Source: Eucommia ulmoides (Eukaryota > Streptophyta > Magnoliopsida > Garryales > Eucommiaceae). From it: a stretch of 64,000 nucleotides of DNA. The notes below the pieces were generated by a model. That model did not search any database and was not told the origin of the DNA. It worked only from the letters and a program-made list of their open reading frames with translations. Shown piece by piece: positions 33,556 to 46,208 of this stretch. Numbering within the stretch: the first letter of the stretch is position 1; each line of letters begins with the position of its first letter. A program made the position numbers and the translations under genes. The stretch is from contig JAENRU010000469.1 of assembly GCA_016647705.1 (NCBI GenBank), positions 373,734 through 437,733 of the forward strand. The letters are read 5' to 3'.

Positions 33556-35061
33556 GACCGTTTCACCCCAAAAAGTGGTAGTTTCCGCCAAAAATGGACG
33601 TATGTGATTTTTGGTTTCAAAATTGGTTTTCTGGGATATTTTCGGTGCGTTTTGCCCAGTAGGCCGTTTCTGCCAAAAAAGTTGGTATTCGTTGTCCGAA
33701 ATGGACGAAATTGAATTTTTGGGTCAAACGCGTTCTTCTTGGGCCTTTGACGATATTTCAGCCCAAATAGTGGTATTTTTTGTCCGAAAATGGAGAAAAT
33801 TTAATTTTTGCGTCAAATTTGGTCTTTTGCGGCCATTTATAGCTGTTTTCCTTTGAAGGCCGTTTCACACCGAAAAGTGGTAGTTTTGTCCAAAATGGAC
33901 GCATTTGATTTCTCATTTCAAAATGGGTTTTCTTAGATATTTTGGGTGCGTTTTGCCCAGTAGGCCGTTTCCGCCCGAAAAAGTGGTATTCTTCTTCCAA
34001 AATGGACGAAGTTGAATTTTTGGTTCCAACGCGGTCTTCTGGGGATGTTGTTGCTATTTTCTCATGAAAAGTGGTATTTTTTGTCCAAAACATACGCAAT
34101 CAAATTTTTGAGTCAAACTTGTTCAGTTTGGACTTTTTCTGGGCGTTTTGCTCTGAAGACCGTTTCACCCCAAAAAGTGGTAGTTTTTGCCGAAAATGGA
34201 CGCATTTGATTGTTCATTTCAAAAATGATTTTTTTGGGTGTGTTGGGTGCGTTTTGCTATGTAGGCCGTTTGTCCAAAAAATAGTGGTATTCATCGTCCA
34301 AAATGGATGAAGTTTAATTTTTGGGTCAAACGCGGTCTTGTGGGGATTTTGTTGCTATTTTCTCATGAAAAGTGGTATTTTTTGTCCAAAACAGACGCAA
34401 TCAAATTTTTGAGTCAAACTTGTTCTTTTTGGACTTTTTCTGGGCGTTTTTCTCTGAAGACCGTTTCACCCCAAAAAATGGTAGTTGTCGCAAAAAATGG
34501 ACGCATTTGATTCTTCATTTCAAAATTGAATTTTTTGGGTATTTTTGGTGCATTTTGCTAAGTAGGCCGTTTGTCCCAAAAAAAGTGGTATTCTTCGTCC
34601 AAAATGGACGAAGTTTAATTTTTGGGTCAAACGCGGTCTTCTTGGGATTTTGTTGCTATTTTCTGGTGAAAAGTGGTATTTTTGGTCCAAAACGGACGCA
34701 GTCCAATTTTTGAGTCAAAGTTGGCCATTTTGGGATTTTTGTTGGGGATTTGCTCTGCAGACCGTTTCACCCCCAAAAAGTGGTAGTTTTCGCCAAAAAT
34801 GGACGTATTTGTTTTTTGGTTTCAAAATTGGTTTTTTTGGGTATTTTGGGTGCGTTTTGCTCAGTAGGCCGTTTCTGCCCAAGAAAGTGGTATTCGTCGT
34901 CCAAAATGGATGAAATTGAATTTTCGGGTCAAACGCGGTCTTCTTGGAATTTTGTTGCTATTTTCTCGAGAAAAATGGTATTTTCGGTCCAAAACGGACG
35001 CAGTCGAATTTTTGAGTCAAAGTTGGCCATTTTGGGATTTTTGTTGGCGTTTTGCTCTGCA
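33556..35061 (+). repeat. 5-monomer unit (1,506 bp)
   Basis: Begins with a class-1 monomer that has a class-4 block A (GTATGTGATTTTTGG) and the marker near 33748 with CAGCCCAAATAGTGG. Class 2, two class-3 monomers and a class-4 monomer follow. The left part is copied at 37777-38421, while the right part (34500-35061) pairs with 35706-36267. Confidence 0.83.
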
Positions 35062-36267
35062 GACCGTTTCACCCCCAAAAAGTGGTAGTTTTCGCCAAAA
35101 ATGGACGCATTTGATTTTTCATTTCAAAATTGGTTTTTTTGGGTATTTTGCGCGCGTTTTGCTCAGTATGCCGTTTCTGCCAAAAAAATTGGTATTCGTC
35201 GTCCAAAATGGACGAAATTGAATTTTCGGGTCAAACGCGTTCTTCTTGGGCCTTTGACGATATTTCATCCCAAAAAGTGGTATTTTTTGTCCGAAAATGG
35301 AGAAAATTTAATTTTTGCGTCAAATTTGGTCTTTTGCGGCCATTCATAGCCGTTTTTCTTTGAAGGCCGTTTCACACCGAAAAGTGGTAGTTTTGTCCAA
35401 AATGTACGCATTTGATTTCTCATTTCAAAATGGGTTTTGTTGGATATTTTGGGTGCGTTTTGCCCAGTAGGCCGTTTCCGCCCGAAAAAGTGGTATTCTT
35501 CGTCCAAAATGGACGAAGTTTAATTTTTGGGTCAAACGCGGTCTTCTTGGGATTATGTTGCTATTTTCTCATGGAAAGTGGTATTTTTGGTCCAAAACAG
35601 ACGCAGTCGAATTTTTGCGTCAAACTTGGTCTTTTTGGACTTTTTGTGGGCGTTTTGGTCTAAAGACCGTTTCACCCCAAAAAGTGGTAGTTTTCGCCAA
35701 AAATGGACGCATTTGATTCTTCATTCCAAAATTGAATTTTTTGGGTATTTTTGGTGCATTTTGCTAAGTAGGCCGTTTGTCCCAAAAAAAGTGGTATTCT
35801 TCGTCCAAAATGGACGAAGTTTAATTTTTGGGTCAAACGCGGTCTTCTTGGGATTTTGTTGCTATTTTCTGGTGAAAAGTGGTATTTTTGGTCCAAAACG
35901 GACGCAGTCCAATTTTTGAGTCAAAGTTGGCCATTTTGGGATTTTTTTTGGGGATTTGCTCTGCAGACCGTTTCACCCCCAAAAAGTGGTAGTTTTCGCC
36001 AAAAATGGACGTATTTGTTTTTTGGTTTCAAAATTGGTTTTTTTGGGTATTTTGGGTGCGTTTTGCTCAGTAGGCCGTTTCTGCCCAAGAAAGTGGTATT
36101 CGTCGTCCAAAATGGATGAAATTGAATTTTCGGGTCAAACGCGGTCTTCTTGGAATTTTGTTGCTATTTTCTAGAGAAAAATGGTATTTTCGGTCCAAAA
36201 CGGACGCAGTCGAATTTTTGAGTCAAAGTTGGCCATTTTGGGATTTTTGTTGGCGTTTTGCTCTGCA
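35062..36267 (+). repeat. 4-monomer HOR (1,206 bp)
   Basis: Class 1 at 35062 (marker near 35258) with the rare GGCCATTCATAGCC; class 2 has TCCAAAATGTACGC; class 3 has TCATTCCAAAATTG; class 4 has GTATTTGTTTTTTGG and TTCTGGTGAAAAG. It is a tandem duplicate of flanking sequence: 34500-35705 and 35706-36911 match at a shift of about 1,206 bp. Confidence 0.88.
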
Positions 36268-37776
36268 GACCGTTTCACCCCCAAAAAGTGGTAGTTTTCG
36301 CCAAAAATGGACGCATTTGATTTTTCATTTCAAAATTGGTTTTTTTGGGTATTTTGCGCGCGTTTTGCTCAGTATGCCGTTTCTGCCAAAAAAATTGGTA
36401 TTCGTCGTCCAAAATGGACGAAATTGAATTTTCGGGTCAAACGCGTTCTTCTTGGGCCTTTGACGATATTTCATCCCAAAAAGTGGTATTTTTTGTCCGA
36501 AAATGGAGAAAATTTAATTTTTTGCGTCAAATTTGGTCTTTTGCGGCCATTCATAGCCGTTTTTCTTTGAAGGCCGTTTCACACCGAAAAGTGGTAGTTT
36601 TGTCCAAAATGTACGCATTTGATTTCTCATTTCAAAATGGGTTTTGTTGGATATTTTGGGTGCGTTTTGCCCAGTAGGCCGTTTCCGCCCGAAAAAGTGG
36701 TATTCTTCGTCCAAAATGGACGAAGTTTAATTTTTGGGTCAAACGCGGTCTTCTTGGGATTATGTTGCTATTTTCTCATGGAAAGTGGTATTTTTGGTCC
36801 AAAACAGACGCAGTCGATTTTTTGCGTCAAACTTGGTCTTTTTGGACTTTTTGTGGGCGTTTTGCTCTAAAGACCGTTTCACCCCAAAAAGTGGTAGTTT
36901 TCGCCAAAAATGGACGCATTTGATTCTTCATTCCAAAATTGAATTTTTTGGGTATTTTTGGTGCATTTTGCTAAGTAGGCCGTTTGTCCCAAAAAAAGTG
37001 GTATTCTTCGTCCAAAATGGACGAAGTTTAATTTTTGGTTCAAACACGGTCTTCTGTGGATGTTGTTGCTAGTTTCTCATGAAAAGTGGTATTTTTTGTC
37101 CAAAACATACGCAATCAAATTTTTGGGTCAAACTTGTTCTCTTTGGACTTTTTCTTGGCATTTTTCTCTGAAGACCGTTTCACCCCAAAAAGTGGTAGTT
37201 TTTGCCGAAAATGGACGCATTTGATTCTTCATTTCAAAATTTGGTTTTCTGGGATATTTTCGTTGCGTTTTGCCCAGTAGGCCGTTTTCGCTCGAAAAAG
37301 TGGTATTCATCGTCCAAAATGGACGAAGTTTAATTTTTGGGTCAAACGCGGTATTTTGGGGATTTTGTTGCTATTTTCTCATGAAAAGTGGTATTTTTTG
37401 TCCAAAACAGATGCAATCAAATTTTTGAGTCAAACTTGTTCTTTTCGGACTTTTTCTGGGCGTTTTGCTCTGAAGACCGTTTCACCCCAAAAAGTGGTAG
37501 TTTCCGCCAAAAATGGACGTATGTGATTTTTGGTTTCAAAATTGGTTTTCTGGGATATTTTCGGTGCGTTTTGCCCAGTAGGCCGTTTTCGCCCGAAAAA
37601 AGTGGTATTCTTCGTCCAAAATGGACGAAGTTTAATTTTCGGGTCAAACGCGGTCTTCTTGGGATTTTGTTGCTATTTTCTCGAGAAAAATGGTATTTTC
37701 GGTCCAAAACGGACGCAGTCGAATTTTTGAGTCAAAGTTGGCCATTTTGGGATTTTTGTTGGCGTTTTGCTCTGCA
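36268..37776 (+). repeat. 5-monomer unit (1,509 bp)
   Basis: Its first half repeats 35062 onward (including CATTCATAGCC and GTACGC) until about 37020, where it switches to the series that also follows 32651. It is therefore a join between a 4-mer duplication and a block copied from, or to, 4.2 kb upstream. Confidence 0.85.
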
Positions 37777-39282
37777 GACCGTTTCACCCCAAAAAGTGGT
37801 AGTTTTCGCCAAAAATGGACGTATGTGATTTTTGGTTTCAAAATTGGTTTTCTGGGATATTTTCTGTGCGTTTTGCCCAGTAGGCCGTTTCTGCCAAAAA
37901 AGTTGGTATTCGTTGTCCAAAATGGACGAAATTGAATTTTCGGGTCAAACGCGTTCTTCTTGGGCCTTTGACGATATTTCAGCCCAAATAGTGGTATTTT
38001 TTGTCCGAAAATGGAGAAAATTTAATTTTTTGCGTCAAATTTGGTCTTTTGCGGCCATTTATAGCTGTTTTCCTTTGAAGGCCGTTTCACACCGAAAAGT
38101 GGTAGTTTTGTCCAAAATGGACGCATTTGATTTCTCATTTCAAAATGAGTTTTCTTAGATATTTTGGGTGCGTTTTGCCCAGTAGGCCGTTTCCGCCCGA
38201 AAAAGTGGTATTCTTCTTCCAAAATGGACGAAGTTGAATTTTGGTTCCAACGCGGTCTTCTGGGGATGTTGTTGCTATTTTCTCATGAAAAGTGGTATTT
38301 TTTGTCCAAAACATACGCAATCAAATTTTTGAGTCAAACTTGTTCTGTTTGGACTTTTTCTGGGCGTTTTGCTCTGAAGACCGTTTCACCCCAAAAAGTG
38401 GTAGTTTTCGCCGAAAATGGAGGCATTTGATTCTTCATTTCAGAATTGATTTTTTTGGGTATTTTTGGTGCATTTTGCTAAGTAGGGCCGTTTGTCCCAA
38501 AAAAAGTGGTATTCTTCGTCCAAAATGGACGAAGTTTAATTTTTGGTTCCAACGCGGTCTTCTAGGGATGTTGTTGCTATTTTCTCATGAAAAGTAGTAT
38601 TTTTTATCCAAAACATACGCAATCAAATTTTTGAGTCAAACTTGTTCTCTTTGGACTTTTTCTGGGCATTTTTCTCTGAAGACCGTTTCACCCCAAAAAG
38701 TGGTAGTTTTCGCCGAAAATGGACGCATTTGATTCTTCATTTCAAAATGGCTTTTCTTGGATATTTTGGGTGCGTTTTGCCCAGTTGGCCGTTTCCGCCC
38801 GAAAAAGTGGTATTCTTCGTTCAAAATGGATGAAGTTTAATTTTTGGGTCAAACGCGGTCTTCTTGGGATTATGTTGCTATTTTCTCATGGAAAGTGGTA
38901 TTTTTGGTCCAAAACAGACGCAATCAAATTTTTGAGTCAAACTTGTTCTTTTTGGACTTTTTCTGGGCGTTTTGCTCTGAAGACCGTTTCACCCGAAAAA
39001 GTGGTAGTTTCCGTCAAAAATGGACGTATTTGATTTTTGGTTTCAAAATTGGTTTTCTGGGATATTTTCGGTGCGTTTTGCCCAGTAGGCCGTTTCTACC
39101 CGAAAAAGTGGTATTCTTCGTCCAAAATGGACGAAATTGAATTTTCGGGTCAAACGCGGTCTTCTTGGGATTTTGTTGCTATTTTCTCGAGAAAAATGGT
39201 ATTTTCGGTCCAAAACGGACGCAGTCGAATTTTTGAGTCAAAGTTGGCCATTTTGGGATTTTTGTTGGGGTTTTGCTCTGCA
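37777..39282 (+). repeat. 5-monomer unit (1,506 bp)
   Basis: The class-1 monomer (marker near 37968, CAGCCCAAATAGTGG) copies 33556. After about 38421 the sequence instead matches 43.2 kb onward (TGGAGGCATTTG, TTTCAGAATTG, GTAGTATTTTTTATCC). Near 38485 there is another extra G at an A/B boundary (GTAGGGCCG). Confidence 0.84.
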
Positions 39283-40486
39283 GACCGTTTCACCCCCAAA
39301 AAGTGGTAGTTTTCGCCAAAAATGGACGCATTTGATTTTTCATTTCAAAATTGGTTTTTTTGGGTATTTTGCGCGCGTTTTGCTCAGTATGCCGTTTCTG
39401 CCCAAAAATTGGTATTCGTCGTCCAAAATGGACGAAATTGAATTTTCGGGTCAAACGCGTTCTTCATGGGCCTTTGACGATATTTCATCCCAAAAAGTGG
39501 TATTGTTTGTCCGAAAATGGAGAAAATTTAATTTTTGCGTCAAATTTGGTCTTTTGCGGCCATTTATAGCCGTTTTTCTTTGAAGGCCGTTTCACACCGA
39601 AAAGTGGTAGTTTTGTCCAAAATGGACGCATTTGATTTCTCATTTCAAAATGGGTTTTCTTGGATATTTTGGGTGCGTTTTGCCCAATAGGCCGTTTCCG
39701 CCTGAAAAAGTGGTATTCTTCGTCCAAAATGGACGAAGTTTAATTTTTGGGTCAAACGCGGTCTTCTTGGGATTATGTTGCTATTTTCTCATGGAAAGTG
39801 GTATTTTTGGTCCAAAACAGACGCAGTCGAATTTTTGCGTCAAACTTGGTCTTTTTGGACTTTTTGTGGGCGTTTTGCTCTAAAGACCGTTTCACCCCAA
39901 AAAGTGGTAGTTTTCGCCAAAAATGGACGCATTTGATTCTTTATTTCAAAATTGAATTTTTTGGGTATTTTTGGTGCATTTTGCTAAGTAGGCCGTTTGT
40001 CCCAAAAAAAGTGGTATTCTTCGTCCAAAATGGACGAAGTTTAATTTTTGGTTCCAACGCGGTCTTCTGGGGATGTTGTTGCTATTTTCTCATGAAAAGT
40101 GGTATTTTTTGTCCAAAACATACGCAATCAAATTTTTGAGTCAAACTTGTTCTTTTTGGACATTTTCTGGGCGTTTTGCTCTGAAGACCGTTTCACCCCA
40201 AAAAGTGGTAGTTTTCGCCGAAAATGGACGCATTTGATTCTTCATTTCAAAAATGAATTTTTTGGGTGTGTTGGGTGCGTTTTGCTAAGTAGGCCGTTTG
40301 TCCAAAAAAAAGTGGTATTCTTCGTCCAAAATGGACGAAGTTTAATTTTTGGTTCAAACACGGTCTTCTGTGGATGTTGTTGCTAGTTTCTCATGGAAAG
40401 TGGTATTTTTTGTCCAAAACATACGCAATCAAATTTTTGAGTCAAACTTGTTCTCTTTGGACGTTTTCTGGGCGTTTTTCTCTGAA
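39283..40486 (+). repeat. 4-monomer HOR, copy 1 (1,204 bp)
   Basis: Class 1 at 39283 carries GTTCTTCATGGGCC and GTATTGTTTGTCC, shared with 40487, 44100 and 47714. Class 2 has CCCAATAGGCCG. Two class-3 monomers follow, the second with GCTAGTTTCTCATGG. Confidence 0.86.
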
Positions 40487-42594
40487 GACCGTTTCACCCC
40501 AAAAAATGGTAGTTTTCGCCAAAAATGGACGCATTTGATTTTTCATTTCAAAATTGGTTTTTTTGGGTATTTTGCGCGCGTTTTGCTCAGTATGCCGTTT
40601 CTGCCCAAAAAATTGGTATTCGTCGTCCAAAATGGACGAAATTGAATTTTCGGGTCAAACGCGTTCTTCATGGGCCTTTGACGATATTTCATCCCAAAAA
40701 GTGGTATTGTTTGTCCGAAAATGGAGAAAATTTAATTTTTGCGTCAAATTTGGTCTTTTGCGGCCATTTATAGCCGTTTTTCTTTGAAGGCCGTTTCACA
40801 CCGAAAAGTGGTAGTTTTGTCCAAAATGGACGCATTTGATTTCTCATTTCAAAATGGGTTTTCTTGGATATTTTGGGTGCGTTTTGCCCAATAGGCCGTT
40901 TCCGCCCGAAAAAGTGGTATTCTTCGTCCAAAATGGACGAAGTTTAATTTTTGGGTCAAACGCGGTCTTCTTGGGATTATGTTGCTATTTTCTCATGGAA
41001 AGTGGTATTTTTGGTCCAAAACAGACGCAGTCGAATTTTTGCGTCAAACTTGGTCTTTTTGGACTTTTTCTGGGCGTTTTTCTCTGAAGACCGTTTCACC
41101 CCAAAAAATGGTAGTTGTCGCCAAAAATGGACGCATTTGATTCTTCATTTCAAAATTGAATTTTTTGGGTATTTTTGGTGCATTTTGCTAAGTAGGCCGT
41201 TTGTCCCAAAAAAAGTGGTATTCTTCGTCCAAAATGGACGAAGTTTAATTTTTGGTTCCAACGCGGTCTTCTGGGGATGTTGTTGCTATTTTCTCATGAA
41301 AAGTGGTATTTTTTGTCCAAAACATACGCAATCAAATGTTTGAGTCAAACTTGTTCTTTTTGGACTTTTTCTGGGCGTTTTGCTCTGAAGACCGTTTCAC
41401 CCCGAAAAGTGGTAGTTTTCGCCGAAAATGGACGCATTTGATTGTTCATTTCAAAAATGAATTTTTTGGGTGTGTTGGGTGCGTTTTGCTAAGTAGGCCG
41501 TTTGTCCAAAAAGAGTGGTATTCTTCGTCCAAAATGGACGAAGTTTAATTTTTGGTTCAAACACGGTCTTCTGTGGATGTTGTTGCTAGTTTCTCATGAA
41601 AAGTGGTATTTTTTGTCCAAAACATACGCAATCAAATTTTTGAGTAAAACTTGTTCTCTTTGGACGTTTTCTGGGCGTTTTTCTCTGAAGACCGTTTCAC
41701 CCCAAAAAATGGTAGTTTTCGCCGAAAATGGACGCATTTGATTCTTCATTTCAAAATTGAAATTTTTGGGTATTTTGGGTGCGTTTTGCTATGTAGGCCG
41801 TTTGTCCAAAAAATAGTGGTATTCATCGTCCAAAATGGACGAAGTTTAATTTTTGGGTCAAACGCGGTCGTTTGGGGATTTTGTTGCTATTTTCTCATGA
41901 AAAGTGGTATTTTTTGTCCAAAACAGACGCAATCAAATTTTTGAGTCAAACTTGTTCTCTTTGGACTTTTTCTGGGCGTTTTGCTCTGAAGACCGTTTCA
42001 CCCCAAAAAGTGGTAGTTTCCGCCAAAAATGGACATATTTGATTTTTGGTTTCAAAATTGGTTTTCTGGGATATTTTCGGTGCGTTTTGCCCAGTAGGCC
42101 GTTTCTGCCCGAAAAAAGTGGTATTCTTCGTCCAAAAGGGACGAAGTTTAATTTTTGGGTCAAACGCGGTCTTCTTGGGATTTTGTTGCTATTTTCTGGT
42201 GAAAAGTGGTATTTTTGGTCCAAAACGGACGCAGTCCAATTTTTGAGTCAAAGTTGGCCATTTTGGGATTTTTGTTGGGGATTTGCTCTGCAGACCGTTT
42301 CACCCCCAAAAAGTGGTAGTTTTCGCCAAAAATGGACGTATTTGATTTTTGGTTTCAAAATTGGTTTTTTTGGGTATTTTGGGTGCGTTTTGCTCAGTAG
42401 GCCGTTTCTGCCCAAGAAAGTGGTATTCGTCGTCCAAAATGGACGAAATTGAATTTTCGGGTCAAACGCGGTCTTCTTGGGATTTTGTAGCTATTTTCTC
42501 GAGAAAAATGGTATTTTCGGTCCAAAACGGACGCAGTCGAATTTTTGAGTCAAAGTTGGCCATTTTGGGATTTTTGTTGGGGTTTTGCTCTGCA
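40487..42594 (+). repeat. 7-monomer unit (2,108 bp) beginning with a chimeric class-1 monomer
   Basis: The first monomer opens as a class-3 variant (CCCCAAAAAATGG) and becomes class 1 within block A near 40515-40540. It then repeats 39283 onward for about one 4-mer. The last part (from about 41650) is the start of the 12-monomer repeat seen at 45.27 and 48.88 kb. Confidence 0.84.
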
Positions 42595-45500
42595 GACCGT
42601 TTCACCCCCAAAAAGTGGTAGTTTTCGCCAAAAATGGACGCATTTGATTTTTCATTTCAAAATTGGTTTTTTTGGGTATTTTGCGCGCGTTTTGCTCAGT
42701 ATGCCGTTTCTGCCAAAAAAATTGGTATTCGTCGTCCAAAATGGACGAAATTGAATTTTCGGGTCAAACGCGTTCTTCTTGGGCCTTTGACGATATTTCA
42801 TCCCAAAAAGTGGTATTTTTTGTCCGAAAATGGAGAAAATTTAATTTTTGCGTCAAATTTGGTCTTTTGCGGCCATTTATAGCCGTTTTTCTTTGAAGGC
42901 CGTTTCACACCGAAAAGTGGTAGTTTTGTCCAAAATGGACGCATTTGATTTCTCATTTCAAAATGGGTTTTCTTGGATATTTTGGGTGCGTTTTGCCCAG
43001 TAGGCCGTTTCCGCCCGAAAAAGTGGTATTCTTCGTCCAAAATGGACGAAGTTTAATTTTTGGGTCAAACGCGGTCTTCTTGGGATTATGTTGCTATTTT
43101 CTCATGGAAAGTGGTATTTTTGGTCCAAAACAGACGCAGTCGAATTTTTGCGTCAAACTTGGTCTTTTTGGACTTTTTGTGGGCGTTTTGCTCTAAAGAC
43201 CGTTTCACCCCAAAAAGTGGTAGTTTTCGCCAAAAATGGAGGCATTTGATTCTTCATTTCAGAATTGATTTTTTTGGGTATTTTTGGTGCATTTTGCTAA
43301 GTAGGCCGTTTGTCCCAAAAAAAGTGGTATTCTTCGTCCAAAATGGACGAAGTTTAATTTTTGGTTGCAACGCGGTCTTCTAGGAATGTTGTTGCTATTT
43401 TCTCATGAAAAGTAGTATTTTTTATCCAAAACATACGCAATCAAATTTTTGAGTCAAACTTGTTCTCTTTGGACTTTTTCTGGGCATTTTTCTCTGAAGA
43501 CCGTTTCACCCCAAAAAGTGGTAGTTTTCGCCGAAAATGGACGCATTTGATTCTTCATTTCAAATGGCTTTTCTTGGATATTTTGGGTGCGTTTTGCCCA
43601 GTTGGCCGTTTCCGCCCGAAAAAGTGGTATTCTTCGTTCAAAATGGATGAAGTTTAATTTTTGGGTCAAACGCGGTCTTCTTGGGATTATGTTGCTATTT
43701 TCTCATGGAAAGTGGTATTTTTGGTCCAAAACAGACGCAATCAAATTTTTGAGTCAAACTTGTTCTTTTTGGACTTTTTCTGGGCGTTTTGCTCTGAAGA
43801 CCGTTTCACCCGAAAAAGTGGTAGTTTCTGTCAAAAATGGACGTATTTGATTTTTGGTTTCAAAATTGGTTTTCTGGGATATTTTCGGTGCGTTTTGCCC
43901 AGTAGGCCGTTTCTACCCGAAAAAGTGGTATTCTTCGTCCAAAATGGACGAAATTGAATTTTCGGGTCAAACGCGGTCTTCTTGGGATTTTGTTGCTATT
44001 TTCTCGAGAAAAATGGTATTTTCGGTCCAAAACGGACGCAGTCGAATTTTTGAGTCAAAGTTGGCCATTTTGGGATTTTTGTTGGGGTTTTGCTCTGCAG
44101 ACCGTTTCACCCCCAAAAAGTGGTAGTTTTCGCCAAAAATGGACGCATTTGATTTTTCATTTCAAAATTGGTTTTTTTGGGTATTTTGCGCGCGTTTTGC
44201 TCAGTATGCCGTTTCTGCCCAAAAAATTGGTATTCGTCGTCCAAAATGGACGAAATTGAATTTTCGGGTCAAACGCGTTCTTCATGGGCCTTTGACGATA
44301 TTTCATCCCAAAAAGTGGTATTGTTTGTCCGAAAATGGAGAAAATTTAATTTTTGCGTCAAATTTGGTCTTTTGCGGCCATTTATAGCCGTTTTTCTTTG
44401 AAGGCCGTTTCACACCGAAAAGTGGTAGTTTTGTCCAAAATGGACGCATTTGATTTCTCATTTCAAAATGGGTTTTCTTGGATATTTTGGGTGCGTTTTG
44501 CCCAATAGGCCGTTTCCGCCCGAAAAAGTGGTATTCTTCGTCCAAAATGGACGAAGTTTAATTTTTGGGTCAAACGCGGTCTTCTTGGGATTATGTTGCT
44601 ATTTTCTCATGGAAAGTGGTATTTTTGGTCCAAAACAGACGCAGTCGAATTTTTGCGTCAAACTTGGTCTTTTTGGACTTTTTGTGGGCGTTTTGCTCTA
44701 AAGACCGTTTCACCCCAAAAAGTGGTAGTTTTCGCCAAAAATGGACGCATTTGATTCTTTATTTCAAAATTGAATTTTTTGGGTATTTTTGGTGCATTTT
44801 GCTAAGTAGGCCGTTTGTCCCAAAAAAAGTGGTATTCTTCGTCCAAAATGGACGAAGTTTAATTTTTGGTTCCAACGCGGTCTTCTGGGGATGTTGTTGC
44901 TATTTTCTCATGAAAAGTGGTATTTTTTGTCCAAAACATACGCAATCAAATTTTTGAGTCAAACTTGTTCTTTTTGGACATTTTCTGGGCGTTTTGCTCT
45001 GAAGACCGTTTCACCCCAAAAAGTGGTAGTTTTCGCCGAAAATGGACGCATTTGATTCTTCATTTCAAAAATGAATTTTTTGGGTGTGTTGGGTGCGTTT
45101 TGCTAAGTAGGCCGTTTGTCCAAAAAAAAGTGGTATTCTTCGTCCAAAATGGACGAAGTTTAATTTTTGGTTCAAACACGGTCTTCTGTGGATGTTGTTG
45201 CTAGTTTCTCATGGAAAGTGGTATTTTTTGTCCAAAACATACGCAATCAAATTTTTGAGTCAAACTTGTTCTCTTTGGACGTTTTCTGGGCGTTTTTCTC
45301 TGAAGACCGTTTCACCCCAAAAAATGGTAGTTTTCGCCGAAAATGGACGCATTTGATTCTTCATTTCAAAATTGAATTTTTTGGGTATTTTGGGTGCGTT
45401 TTGCTATGTAGGCCGTTTGTCCAAAAAATAGTGGTATTCATCGTCCAAAATGGACGAAGTTTAATTTTTGGGTCAAACGCGGTCGTTTGGGGATTTTGTT

Positions 45501-46208
45501 GCTATTTTCTCATGAAAAGTGGTATTTTTTGTCCAAAACAGACGCAATCAAATTTTTGAGTCAAACTTGTTCTCTTTGGACTTTTTCTGGGCGTTTTGCT
45601 CTGAAGACCGTTTCACCCCAAAAAGTGGTAGTTTCCGCAAAAAATGGACGTATTTGATTTTTGGTTTCAAAATTGGTTTTCTGGGATATTTTCGGTGCGT
45701 TTTGCCCAGTAGGCCGTTTCTGCCCGAAAAAGTGGTATTCTTCGTCCAAAAGGGACGAAGTTTAATTTTTGGGTCAAACGCGGTCTTCTTGGGATTTTGT
45801 TGCTATTTTCTGGTGAAAAGTGGTATTTTTGGTCCAAAACGGACGCAGTCCAATTTTTGAGTCAAAGTTGGCCATTTTGGGATTTTTGTTGGGGATTTGC
45901 TCTGCAGACCGTTTCACCCCCAAAAAGTGGTAGTTTTCGCCAAAAATGGACGTATTTGATTTTTGGTTTCAAAATTGGTTTTTTTGGGTATTTTGGGTGC
46001 GTTTTGCTCAGTAGGCCGTTTCTGCCCAAGAAAGTGGTATTCGTCGTCCAAAATGGACGAAATTGAATTTTCGGGTCAAACGCGGTCTTCTTGGGATTTT
46101 GTAGCTATTTTCTCGAGAAAAATGGTATTTTCGGTCCAAAACGGACGCAGTCGAATTTTTGAGTCAAAGTTGGCCATTTTGGGATTTTTGTTGGGGTTTT
46201 GCTCTGCA
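42595..46208 (+). repeat. 12-monomer HOR, copy 1 (3,614 bp)
   Basis: Contains class-1 monomers at 42595 and 44100, giving a 7+5 pattern as 5 monomers (1,505 bp) then 7 monomers (2,109 bp). Every landmark recurs 3,613-3,614 bp downstream. Differences noted by eye are few, among them GGAATGTTG (43383) against GGGATGTTG, CATTTCAAATGG (43557) against CATTTCAAAGTGG, and TTTCTGTC (43826) against TTTCCGTC. Homology in fact begins upstream, near 41.65 kb. Confidence 0.93.

Noticed and set aside
42798-43040. Recurrent minus-strand frames of about 62-121 codons, many with nearly the same peptide
   Set aside because: They recur because the DNA recurs. Their ends shift with single-base indels, and no promoter, splice or conservation signal distinguishes them from noncoding satellite.
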